A DNA stretch of 43,691 nucleotides from Mycolicibacter algericus DSM 45454. Its GTDB lineage: Bacteria > Actinomycetota > Actinomycetes > Mycobacteriales > Mycobacteriaceae. Position 1 is the first letter of the stretch; every line of letters begins with the position of its first letter. The position numbers were made by a program, and so were the translations under genes. Location of the stretch: NCBI RefSeq assembly GCF_002086455.1, contig NZ_MVHC01000029.1:1-43691 (forward strand). Direction: 5' to 3'. This document shows, in pieces, positions 1 to 10,572 of this stretch. Under the pieces are notes generated by a model. It saw only the letters and a list, made by a program, of their open reading frames with translations, was not told where the DNA came from and searched no databases.

Positions 1-693
1 TCCTATCACCACCATGAGATGACGTTCTCGATGCTGTATGCCTACAGCGAGAACTTCGTGCTGCCGATCAGCCACGATGAAGTGGTGCACGGCAAGGGCA
101 CGCTGTGGACCCGGATGCCCGGTGACGACCACGCCAAGGCCGCCGGGGTGCGCACGCTGCTGGCCTACCAATGGGCGCACCCGGGCAAGCAGTTGCTGTT
201 CATGGGCCAGGAATTCGGCCAGCACGCCGAATGGTCCGAGGAACGGGGGCTGGACTGGTTTCAGCTCGATCCGAAGCGGCAGGATGGCGGCTTCGCCGCC
301 GGAATCCTCCGCCTGACAAAAGATCTCAATGCCGTCTACCGAAGCCATCCCGCGTTGTGGAGCGAAGACATCAACCCGGCCGGCTACTCCTGGATCGACG
401 CGAACGACTCCGCCAACAACGTGCTGAGCTTCTTGCGCTACGCGACGGACGGATCGGTGCTGGCCGCCGTGTTCAACTTCTCCGGTGTCGAACACACCGA
501 CTACCATCTCGGGCTACCGAGCGCCGGCCGGTGGCGAGAGGTGCTCAACACCGATGCCGTCGATTACCACGGCGGCGGCGCCGGCAACCTCGGTGGTGTG
601 GACGCTGTTGACGAGCCCCGCCACGGCCGTTCGGCGTCGGCCGTGCTGGTGCTGCCGCCGCTGTCGGCGCTGTGGCTGGAGCCCTGCGAGTGA
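1..693 (+). CDS. glgB: 1,4-alpha-glucan branching enzyme GlgB, C-terminal part (5' end outside the window)
   Basis: GlgB makes alpha-1,6 branches in glycogen-like glucan in the cytoplasm and belongs to glycoside hydrolase family GH13. The reading frame is open from base 1 (phase 0) and gives 230 residues, about the last third of a roughly 730-residue family member. The opening residues SYHHHEMTFS, then ENFVLPISHDEVVHGKG and LLFMGQEFGQ, are GlgB signatures; the HDE stretch holds the third catalytic-site acid region. The rest is the C-terminal beta-domain ending in LPPLSALWLEP. It stops 14 bp before the stop codon of mak on the other strand, so the two genes converge. In M. tuberculosis glgB follows glgE; whether glgE lies upstream here cannot be seen. 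Identity is certain; only the N-terminal part is missing. Confidence 0.97.
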   Translation, partial: SYHHHEMTFSMLYAYSENFVLPISHDEVVHGKGTLWTRMPGDDHAKAAGVRTLLAYQWAHPGKQLLFMGQEFGQHAEWSEERGLDWFQLDPKRQDGGFAAGILRLTKDLNAVYRSHPALWSEDINPAGYSWIDANDSANNVLSFLRYATDGSVLAAVFNFSGVEHTDYHLGLPSAGRWREVLNTDAVDYHGGGAGNLGGVDAVDEPRHGRSASAVLVLPPLSALWLEPCE

Positions 694-707
694 TGCGGGG
701 CTGATGA

Positions 708-2066
708 TCACTGCTGGGTCAGCCGGGCCAGCGCCCGCAGCGGAATCGGCAGCCAGCCGGGCCGGTGCCGGGCCTCGTAGCCGGCCTCATAGACCGCCTT
801 GTCGACCTCATAGGCGGCGAGCAGCGCCGCTGAATCCCGTGGATCGGCACCCGATTCCGCTCCGTACCCTTCGCAGAAGGCGGTGCGGCAGCGATCCAGC
901 CATTCGCGGGCGCGGGTGGCCAATTGCCGGTCCTGCCCGTCGCGCGACAGGTCGGCCAATTTCCCGTAGGCGGCGTAGTCGTAGGACCGCAGCACACCGG
1001 CGACATCCCGCAGCGGCGAGTCCGGCCGCCGCCGTTCGGACAGCGGGGCGCCGGGTTCGCCCTCGAAATCGATGAGCAGCCAACCATTCGGGGTGCGCAG
1101 CACCTGGCCCAGATGCAGGTCACCGTGGACCCGCTGCACCGTGATCGGCTGTCCGGCCAGGGCCTGGAAGCGCTGTTCGATGGCTGCGACGTGCGGGCGC
1201 ACTTCGGGCACCAACCCCGCCGTCTCCGACAATCGCGACAGCAAGGCCGCCGCCGGAAACTCCGCTTGCGATGTGCCCAAGCTGTCGGCCAGCGTTCGGT
1301 GCACCGAGGCGACGGCCTCACCGAGCCGGTACGATTCGCCGGCGAAGTCGCCGCCCACTTCGTGGGCATACAGATCCGCTTCGGCGAAGAGGTCGCGCAC
1401 ACTGGCGGTGGCCATCGCCCAGCCCTCGGCCGAGTTCATCGCGTACTCGCTGATCATGCCCAATGCGTAGGGCACCGCACCGGACTCGCCGGGCAACTCG
1501 ATCTGATAACAGCCCAATAATCGCGGCACGTGCGGATTGGCTGCCCGGCCCAGCGCCGCGTTCAACTCGATGTCGGGATTGATGCCATCCTTCAACCGCC
1601 GGAACACCTTGAGGACCACTTCTTCCTCGATGATCACGCTGGTGTTGCTCTGCTCGGCCTCCGATACGCGAGAGTCTGCCCGGACGGGCAGCGACACCCC
1701 CTCCTGGGGGGTGAACGTGACCTCGCCACGGGTGGCCGACGAGGCGATCAGCGACAACAGCACCCTGACTGCTGCGGCGTCGTACAACGCGTCGTAGGCG
1801 GTGTGTCCCCGATAGGTTCCGATCATCGCGATCTGGGCGTACTCCGGCGCCAGCTCCACGTCCCAGCTGATCATCACCTGGTAGAGCTCGCCGGCACCGT
1901 CGGTGTAGGCGACGTCGAGCAATACCAGATCCAGTCCGTCGCCCATCGCCACCACCAGGGCGGGCTCGGCTACGGCCAGCTCCCGATTACGTCCCGCGTA
2001 CCAGCGTCGGGTCGGCAGCCATTCCGCCCACGGCAGTCCCGCCGGCTCGCCGGTGCCACCGGTCAT
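708..2066 (-). CDS. mak: Maltokinase Mak (Pep2)
   Basis: Mak phosphorylates maltose with ATP to maltose-1-phosphate, the donor for the GlgE maltosyltransferase. The product is 452 residues, close to the usual 455. The kinase-like C-terminal half carries HGDLH (about residues 314-318, catalytic loop) and DFEGEPG (about 333-339, metal-binding aspartate). The N-terminal start LPWAEWLPTRRWYAGR is typical of mycobacterial Mak. The open frame runs much further upstream (to 2,531), but the ATG at 2,066 is chosen because it overlaps the treS stop in an ATGA of four bases and matches the family N-terminus. treS and mak are therefore translationally coupled and their products act in sequence (trehalose to maltose to maltose-1-phosphate). 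Confidence 0.95.
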   Translation of the reverse strand: MTGGTGEPAGLPWAEWLPTRRWYAGRNRELAVAEPALVVAMGDGLDLVLLDVAYTDGAGELYQVMISWDVELAPEYAQIAMIGTYRGHTAYDALYDAAAVRVLLSLIASSATRGEVTFTPQEGVSLPVRADSRVSEAEQSNTSVIIEEEVVLKVFRRLKDGINPDIELNAALGRAANPHVPRLLGCYQIELPGESGAVPYALGMISEYAMNSAEGWAMATASVRDLFAEADLYAHEVGGDFAGESYRLGEAVASVHRTLADSLGTSQAEFPAAALLSRLSETAGLVPEVRPHVAAIEQRFQALAGQPITVQRVHGDLHLGQVLRTPNGWLLIDFEGEPGAPLSERRRPDSPLRDVAGVLRSYDYAAYGKLADLSRDGQDRQLATRAREWLDRCRTAFCEGYGAESGADPRDSAALLAAYEVDKAVYEAGYEARHRPGWLPIPLRALARLTQQ

Positions 2067-3853
2067 GAGATGTCCTCCTTCGGCTCGCACAGTTGAAACC
2101 AGTAGAAGCCGTGCCCGGGCAGCGTGAGCAGATACGGGAGTTTTCCGATCGCCGGGAACTCCACGGACCCGGTCAGCTCCACCGGCGTATGGCCATCCCA
2201 GTGCTGCAGATTCAGTTCGATCGGCTGGGGAAACCGCGACAGGTTGTTGACGCACAGCACCGTGTGGCCCTCGTCGCCGGACAGCTCGCGCACATAGGCC
2301 AGCACCGACGGATTGGAGCCGCCCAGTTCCCGGAACCCGCCGAGGGCGAATGCGTCGTACCGGCGTCGGATGGCGAGCATGGTGCGAGTCCAGTTCAGCA
2401 ATGATGTGGAGGTGTCGCGTTGCGCTTCGACGTTGACCGACTGATGGCCGTAGACCGCGTCCTGAATGGGCGGCAGGTAGAGCCGGCCGGGATTGGCGGT
2501 GGAGAAACCGGCATTGCGGTCGGGGGTCCACTGCATCGGGGTGCGCACCGCGTCGCGGTCACCCAGCCAGATGATGTCGCCCATTCCGATCTCGTCGCCG
2601 TAGTAGAGGATGGGTGAGCCGGGCAGCGACAGCAACAAGGCGGTGAACAGCTGGATCTGGTTGCGGTCGTTGTCCAGCAGTGGTGCCAGTCGCCGCCGGA
2701 TCCCCACATTCGCCTTCATCCTGGGGTCTTTCGCGTATTCGGCGTACATGTAGTCGCGCTCGTCGTCGGTGACCATCTCCAGCGTCAGCTCATCGTGGTT
2801 GCGCAGGAAGATGCCCCACTGCGCCAGCTGCGGGATCGGTGGTGTCTGGGCCAGGATCTCCGAGATCGGAAAGCGCGATTCACGGCGCACCGCCATGAAA
2901 ATGCGTGGCATCAATGGGAAATGGAAGGCCATGTGGCACTCGTCGCCGCCGGTCTCGGGATCACCGAAATATTCGACGACGTCACTGGGCCATTGATTCG
3001 CCTCGGCCAGCAGCACCCGGCCGGGGAACTCCTCGTCGACCACCTTGCGGCAACGTTTCAGGAAGGCGTGTGTCTCGGGGAGGTTTTCGCAGTTGGTGCC
3101 CTCCCGTTCGAACAGGTAGGGCACCGCGTCCAGCCGGAAGCCGTCGATGCCGAGGTTCAGCCAGAACCGCAGCACGTCGATCATCGCTTCCTGTACCGCC
3201 GGGTTCTCATAGTTCAGGTCGGGCTGGTGGGAGAAGAACCGGTGCCAGTAGAACTGCTTGCGCACCGCGTCGAATGTCCAGTTGGACTCCTCGGTGTCGA
3301 CGAAGATGATTCGGGCGTCCGCGTACCGTTCGCTGGTGTCACTCCACACGTAGAAGTCGCCGTGGGGGCCGCCCGGGTCATGCCGCGACTGCTGAAACCA
3401 GGGGTGGCTGTCGGAGGTGTGGTTCATCACCAGGTCGGTGATGACCCGGATGCCGCGCCGGTGTGCCGCGTCGAGCAGTTCGACGAAGTCATCGACGGTG
3501 CCGAACTCCGGCAACACCTTGTAGAAGTCGCGGATGTCATAACCACCGTCGCGCAACGGTGAATCGTAGAACGGTGGCAGCCACAGGCAGTCGACGCCGA
3601 GCCACTGCAGGTAGTCCAATCGCTCGGTCAGGCCGCGCAGGTCACCGATGCCATCGCCGTTGGAGTCGTAGAACGCCCGAACCAGCACCTCGTAGAACAC
3701 CGCACGCTTGAACCAGACGGGGTCGGCAGGCAGTGCCGCGGCATCACCGAAATCATCGGCGGTCGGATGCTCCACCAGGCCGTGTTCGACATGGCTGCCC
3801 GCTGCCGGGTCTGGGAGATCCTGACCGAACTCGTCGTCAACGTCGGTGGCCAT
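2063..3853 (-). CDS. treS: Trehalose synthase TreS
   Basis: TreS interconverts trehalose and maltose in the cytoplasm and, with Mak, feeds the GlgE alpha-glucan pathway. The product has 596 residues (M. tuberculosis TreS is about 601). GH13 motifs are in order: DLVMNHTSDSHPWF (about 140-153), GFRLDAVPYL with the nucleophile Asp at about 242, LLAEANQWP with the acid/base Glu at about 284, and RNHDELTLEM with Asp at about 354. The FYDSNGDGIGDLRGL segment near residue 61 is characteristic of trehalose synthases. The ATG at 3,853 gives a family-like acidic N-terminal tail, though the Shine-Dalgarno in front is weak. It ends in a four-base overlap with mak and starts 30 bp after the malQ stop, so malQ-treS-mak reads as one transcription unit. 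Confidence 0.96.
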   Translation of the reverse strand: MATDVDDEFGQDLPDPAAGSHVEHGLVEHPTADDFGDAAALPADPVWFKRAVFYEVLVRAFYDSNGDGIGDLRGLTERLDYLQWLGVDCLWLPPFYDSPLRDGGYDIRDFYKVLPEFGTVDDFVELLDAAHRRGIRVITDLVMNHTSDSHPWFQQSRHDPGGPHGDFYVWSDTSERYADARIIFVDTEESNWTFDAVRKQFYWHRFFSHQPDLNYENPAVQEAMIDVLRFWLNLGIDGFRLDAVPYLFEREGTNCENLPETHAFLKRCRKVVDEEFPGRVLLAEANQWPSDVVEYFGDPETGGDECHMAFHFPLMPRIFMAVRRESRFPISEILAQTPPIPQLAQWGIFLRNHDELTLEMVTDDERDYMYAEYAKDPRMKANVGIRRRLAPLLDNDRNQIQLFTALLLSLPGSPILYYGDEIGMGDIIWLGDRDAVRTPMQWTPDRNAGFSTANPGRLYLPPIQDAVYGHQSVNVEAQRDTSTSLLNWTRTMLAIRRRYDAFALGGFRELGGSNPSVLAYVRELSGDEGHTVLCVNNLSRFPQPIELNLQHWDGHTPVELTGSVEFPAIGKLPYLLTLPGHGFYWFQLCEPKEDIS

Positions 3854-3883
3854 ATTTCGACATGTACCCGATTCGCGCCGCGA

Positions 3884-5911
3884 TTACCTGCCATCGGGGG
3901 GATCGTGAACGTCGCCGGGCTTCGACTCGCCACCCGGTGAGAACAATGCCGTGGTCCGGGCGACTCTCGGATCGGTGCGCAGCTGTTCGAAAGACTCGCG
4001 CAGCGGCAGCCGCCAGTTCGGGTATTCATCGACGGTGCCGGGCAGGTTGGGCTGGCGGGGGTCGGCCAATACGTCATACGGGGAGATGAGTTTCAGCCGG
4101 CTCGGGGTGGCGGCCAGCAAGCGGTGCATGGCGTCGATGATCTCGGCTTCGTCCGCGGTCTGGCCGTTTTCGGTGCCGGGCGAAAGCAGCCCTTCGGAGC
4201 GCAGCAGCGCCAGCCACTCGGCTCGTTCCCGCTCGGCTGCGGCTTGGGCGGCCGCCGCGTCGTCGAGCAGGCCCCGCTCGGCGCGGGCCCGGACGTGCTC
4301 GGCACGCAGGAATCCGGCCGCGGTGGGCAGGTCGTGGGTGGAGATACTGGCGGCCACCTGCGCCGGCCACTTCGCCGGTGGCAGCAGCGGCTGGCCGGGT
4401 GCCGATTCGTCGCGGGTGAACCAAGAGACCGCGCAGCCCAGCATGTCGTTGCCGGCCAGCGTCCGGGTGACCTCCGGTTCGACGGTGCCCAGATCCTCGC
4501 CGATGACAACAGCATCGGCGCGATGGGCTTCCAGCGCCAGCACCGCCAGCATGACGTCGGCGTCGTAGTGGACGTAGGTGCCGCGGTCCGGGCTTTCTCC
4601 GGGCAGGATCCACCACAGCCGCCACAGGCCGGCGATGTGATCGATGCGCACCCCGTCGGCATGAGCGAGCACGGCACGCAGCATGTCGCGCATCGCGGTG
4701 TAGCCGGTGGCGGCCAACCGGTCCGGTCGCCACGGCGGTAGCCGCCAGTCCTGACCGTGCGGGCTGAACGTGTCCGGGGGCGCCCCGACGCTGGCCGCAC
4801 CGGCCAGCACGTCGGCCAGTGCCCAGGCATCGGCGCCGTCGGCGTCGACGCCGACGGCCAAGTCGTGCAGTACCCCCAGTGCCATGCCCGAGTCCGTTGC
4901 CGCGCGCTGCACCGCGCCCAGTTGTTCCTCGCAGCGCTGCTGCACCCAGGCGTGAAACGCGATCCTCGGTGCGAGCTCCCGACGTGCGGCCGCCACGGCG
5001 GGGCCGGCCGCATCGTGCAGCGACGCCGGCCACCTCGGCCACCGTCCGCCGTGGCGCTCGGCCAGCGCACAGTAGGTCGCCCAGTCGCGCAACGCGGTGT
5101 TCCCGGGTGATTCATCCAGCGGGGACGGGCGACCGTCAGCGCGCCAGAGCGACTCCAGGGCGGCCCGTTTGGCCGCCCAGACCAGGTCGTAGTCGATCCG
5201 CGCCGTGTCGGCAGCAACCCGCAGCGTATCGACCTCCGCCCGGGTGTCCGGGTCGGTGCGGTGATAGACCGCGAGGTCGGGGATGCACAATGCCAGCGGA
5301 TTGGCGAACCGCCGGCTCGACGGCGTGTACGGCGAGGGCTGCACCGGATGCGTCGGGCCCGGGGCGTGCAGCGGGTTGAGCAACACCGCCCCGGCGCCGT
5401 GCTCGCCGGCCGTCCACCGCACCCAGTCCCGCAGGTCCGACAGGTCGCCGACACCCCACGAACGGGCGGACCGCACCGCGTAGAGCTGCAGCATCCATCC
5501 CCACGTCGCCGGTGCCGCCGGCGCTCGAGGGGGAGCCGCGATCAGCGTGACCTGCCGGCCATCGCGCAGCGCGAGCTCATACCAACCCGGCGCCAGATCG
5601 GCGGGCAGTTCGTCGCGCACCGTCCGGCGTTCGCCGTCCTCACTCACCAGCTGGGTGGCCCCGGGCATCGGCTGCGCACATCCGGCCACCCGCACCGCCA
5701 CCGCGGGCGGTGCGGCGCCGGCGCGATCGCGCTCGTCCAGCCGGGCCAACTCGCGACGCCGGTCGGTGTCGGTGCCCGCTTCGACTTCGAGCAGCCGAAG
5801 TATCCGGATCACCACGTCGGTGTCGACCTGCACCAGCTCGCGCCGTTCATTGCGATAGCAGGTCGCCACGCCGTGTGCGGCCGCCAGCCGGCGCAGGTCA
5901 TCAGGCACCAC
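3884..5911 (-). CDS. malQ: 4-alpha-glucanotransferase (amylomaltase) MalQ
   Basis: MalQ transfers malto-oligosaccharide segments between glucans. The product has 675 residues and is a GH77 enzyme: GVRIDHIAGLWRLWWIL carries the nucleophile aspartate, VVIGEDLGTVEPEV the acid/base glutamate, and STHDLPTAAGF the third acid. The N-terminal part (DLRRLAAAHGVATCYRNERRE) is the extension seen in actinobacterial MalQ. The start used is GTG at 5,911. It is first in a minus-strand unit with treS and mak and diverges from glgX across about 155 bp. In M. tuberculosis malQ is, as I recall, at a different locus from treS/mak, so the grouping here is notable; a role in recycling oligosaccharides released by GlgX is inferred from context. 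Confidence 0.94.
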   Translation of the reverse strand: MVPDDLRRLAAAHGVATCYRNERRELVQVDTDVVIRILRLLEVEAGTDTDRRRELARLDERDRAGAAPPAVAVRVAGCAQPMPGATQLVSEDGERRTVRDELPADLAPGWYELALRDGRQVTLIAAPPRAPAAPATWGWMLQLYAVRSARSWGVGDLSDLRDWVRWTAGEHGAGAVLLNPLHAPGPTHPVQPSPYTPSSRRFANPLALCIPDLAVYHRTDPDTRAEVDTLRVAADTARIDYDLVWAAKRAALESLWRADGRPSPLDESPGNTALRDWATYCALAERHGGRWPRWPASLHDAAGPAVAAARRELAPRIAFHAWVQQRCEEQLGAVQRAATDSGMALGVLHDLAVGVDADGADAWALADVLAGAASVGAPPDTFSPHGQDWRLPPWRPDRLAATGYTAMRDMLRAVLAHADGVRIDHIAGLWRLWWILPGESPDRGTYVHYDADVMLAVLALEAHRADAVVIGEDLGTVEPEVTRTLAGNDMLGCAVSWFTRDESAPGQPLLPPAKWPAQVAASISTHDLPTAAGFLRAEHVRARAERGLLDDAAAAQAAAERERAEWLALLRSEGLLSPGTENGQTADEAEIIDAMHRLLAATPSRLKLISPYDVLADPRQPNLPGTVDEYPNWRLPLRESFEQLRTDPRVARTTALFSPGGESKPGDVHDPPDGR

Positions 5912-6068
5912 GACAACGGCTATACCCGCGCCGGGAACCTTTCAACAAGATCAGCGACGACCGCGCGGTGGCCGTAGTGTCGTAGCCGACGAGAGTTTGA
6001 CCATCCGGCAGGCGGGTAGCCACGACCGAGTGTCGCGGAATCGAACGGCCTGACCAGATTGAGTGAAT

Positions 6069-8267
<2,199 letters not shown>

Positions 8268-8271
8268 GGCG

Positions 8272-10572
8272 ATGACGCCGCGGCCGGTGCTGTCCACCTA
8301 TCGGTTGCAGCTGCGCGGCCCGGACAGCGGATTCGCGTTCACCTTCGCCGACGCCGAACGGCTACTGGACTACTTCTACGATCTGGGCGTCTCGCACCTT
8401 TACCTGTCACCGGTCATGACCGCGGTGCGCGGCTCGGCGCACGGCTACGACGTGGTCGATCCGACCACGGTGTCTGCCGAACTGGGCGGTGCGCAGGGGT
8501 TGGCGCGGCTGTCGGCGGCCGCGCATGCCCGCGGAATCGGTCTGGTCGTCGACATTGTGCCCAATCACGTCGGGGTGGCAAGACCGGAGCAGAACCGGTG
8601 GTGGTGGGACGTGCTCAAGCACGGCCGGTCCTCGCCGTACTCGGTGTTCTTCGACATCGATTGGGAGCTGGGTGACGGCCGGATCGTCCTGCCGGTGCTG
8701 GGATCTGACGGCGACGTCGCCGATCTGGCGGTCGACGGTGAGCGGCTGCGGCTGGGTGATCTGGTGTTTCCGATCGCGCCGGGCACCGGCACCGGCACCG
8801 GCGCGCAGGTTCACGACCGCCAGCACTACCGGCTGGTCGGGTGGCGTAACGGCAGCTGCGGATACCGTCGCTTCTTCTCGATAACCTCGCTGGCGGGCCT
8901 GCGGCAAGAGGATCGGGCGGTGTTCGACGCCTGGCACGCCGAGCTGTCCCGCTGGTTTCACGACGGTCTCGTCGACGGCGTGCGGGTCGATCACCCGGAC
9001 GGGCTGTCGGATCCGTGCGGGTATCTGGAATGGCTGCGTGCCCTGGTGGGAGCCGATGCCTGGATCGTCGTCGAGAAGATTCTGGCCGTCGACGAATCGC
9101 TCGAGCCGACCCTGCCGGTAGCCGGCTCCACCGGCTACGACGTGCTGCGGGAGATCGGCGGGTTGTTCATCGACCCGGATGGCGAGCCGGCGCTGACCGA
9201 GCTGGTCGAGACCGCCGGCGTCGACTATCGCGCGATGCCGACGTTGTTGGCCGAACAGAAGGAAATCACGGCCGCCGAGACGCTGGGCAGCGAACTGGCG
9301 CGGCTGCGCCGTTGCGTGGTGGGCGCCACCGGCGTGGGCCATCCGCTGCTGTCCGAGGCCATCGTGGCCCTGCTCGGCCGGCTGGGCGTCTACCGCAGCG
9401 ACTATCCCGGTCTGGTGTCGACGCTGTCGGTGGCGTTGGCTGAAACGCAGTCTGCGAAGCCGGAACTCGGCGAACCGCTGACGTTGCTGGCGGCCGCGAT
9501 CGCCGACGACGGGCAGTGCTCGACCCGGTTGCAGCAGCTGTGCGGCGCGGTGACCGCCAAGACGGCCGAGGACTGCCTGTTCTACCGCGATGCGCGGCTG
9601 GTTTCGCTCAACGAGGTCGGCGGAGACCCGCAGCATTTCGGGGTGGGTGCGGCGGAGTTTCATCATCGGGCCGCGACCAGGGCGCGATGCTGGCCGCACA
9701 CCATGACCACACTGTCCACCCACGACACCAAACGCGGCGAGGACGTCCGGGCCCGTATCGGCGTGCTGTCACAGGTGCCGTCGTTGTGGGCCGAGTTCGT
9801 CGCTCGGTGGGAGGCCATTGTCCCGTCACCGGACCTGGCTACCGGACTTTTCCTGTGGCAGAACATCTTCGGCGTCTGGCCGGTCGATGGTCGGGTGAAC
9901 ACCGCACTGCGCGAGCGACTGCACGCCTACGCCGAGAAGGCCGTTCGCGAGGCGGCCCGGCTCACCTCCTGGCACGACCCGGACAGCGAATTCGAGAACG
10001 CGGTGCACCGCTGGCTCGATGACGTACTGGACGGATCGATCGCCAAACAACTGACCGAGTTCGTCACCGAACTCGCTCCGCACGTCGAAAGCGACATGCT
10101 GGGTCAGAAACTCCTGGCGCTGACCGTTCCCGGCATCCCCGACGTGTATCAGGGCACCGAACTGCCGGAGGACAGTCTGGTCGACCCGGACAACCGGCGA
10201 GCGGTCGACTACACCGCGCGCCGTGAGGCGCTCACGTCGCTGCGGCACCCGAAGATGCGGGTCGTCGCCGCGGCACTGCGGATGCGGCGAGCCCGTCCCA
10301 ACACCTTCCGGCACGGCCGTTACCAGCCGGTCCCGGCGTCGGGCTCGGCCGCCGAGCACGTCGTCGCCTTCGCCAGGGGGCACGACGTGGTGGTAGCGGT
10401 CAGCCGCTGGACGGTGCGGCTGCGCGACAGCGGATGGCGCGATACCGTCGTCGCGATCCCGCCGGGCAGCTGGGCCGACGCACTGTCCGGCGCCGTGCAC
10501 AGCGGACCGACGCCGGCCGCGGAGTTGTTCGCCACGCTGCCGGTGGCCCTGCTGGAGCGCGTCGATGACTGA
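8272..10572 (+). CDS. treY: Maltooligosyltrehalose synthase TreY
   Basis: TreY converts the reducing-end maltose unit of a linear maltodextrin to trehalose by intramolecular transglucosylation. The product is 766 residues, the usual family length (about 765). The N-terminus TPRPVLSTYRLQL is diagnostic. Further motifs are LVVDIVPNHVGVA, GVRVDHPDGLSDP (nucleophile), IVVEKILAVDESL (acid/base) and TTLSTHDTKRGEDVRAR. The open frame extends upstream into glgX, but the ATG at 8,272 matches the family start and lies 4 bp after the glgX stop. The 3' end overlaps treZ by 8 bases, indicating coupled translation of the two enzymes that act one after the other. Confidence 0.96.
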   Translation: MTPRPVLSTYRLQLRGPDSGFAFTFADAERLLDYFYDLGVSHLYLSPVMTAVRGSAHGYDVVDPTTVSAELGGAQGLARLSAAAHARGIGLVVDIVPNHVGVARPEQNRWWWDVLKHGRSSPYSVFFDIDWELGDGRIVLPVLGSDGDVADLAVDGERLRLGDLVFPIAPGTGTGTGAQVHDRQHYRLVGWRNGSCGYRRFFSITSLAGLRQEDRAVFDAWHAELSRWFHDGLVDGVRVDHPDGLSDPCGYLEWLRALVGADAWIVVEKILAVDESLEPTLPVAGSTGYDVLREIGGLFIDPDGEPALTELVETAGVDYRAMPTLLAEQKEITAAETLGSELARLRRCVVGATGVGHPLLSEAIVALLGRLGVYRSDYPGLVSTLSVALAETQSAKPELGEPLTLLAAAIADDGQCSTRLQQLCGAVTAKTAEDCLFYRDARLVSLNEVGGDPQHFGVGAAEFHHRAATRARCWPHTMTTLSTHDTKRGEDVRARIGVLSQVPSLWAEFVARWEAIVPSPDLATGLFLWQNIFGVWPVDGRVNTALRERLHAYAEKAVREAARLTSWHDPDSEFENAVHRWLDDVLDGSIAKQLTEFVTELAPHVESDMLGQKLLALTVPGIPDVYQGTELPEDSLVDPDNRRAVDYTARREALTSLRHPKMRVVAAALRMRRARPNTFRHGRYQPVPASGSAAEHVVAFARGHDVVVAVSRWTVRLRDSGWRDTVVAIPPGSWADALSGAVHSGPTPAAELFATLPVALLERVDD

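Noticed and set aside
708..2531. Long 607-residue frame ending with Mak
   Set aside because: The first 150 residues are antisense-frame low-complexity text inside treS; the ATG at 2,066 has the ATGA overlap and family N-terminus.
5912..6062. Possible sigma-70-like promoter (TTGACC near 5,997) between malQ and glgX
   Set aside because: No matching -10 element at a good distance; not reported as a promoter.
8803..8825. Short tandem ACCGGC run in treY as a possible variable repeat
   Set aside because: Only about three units, in frame, coding GTGTGTG; too short to suggest phase variation.
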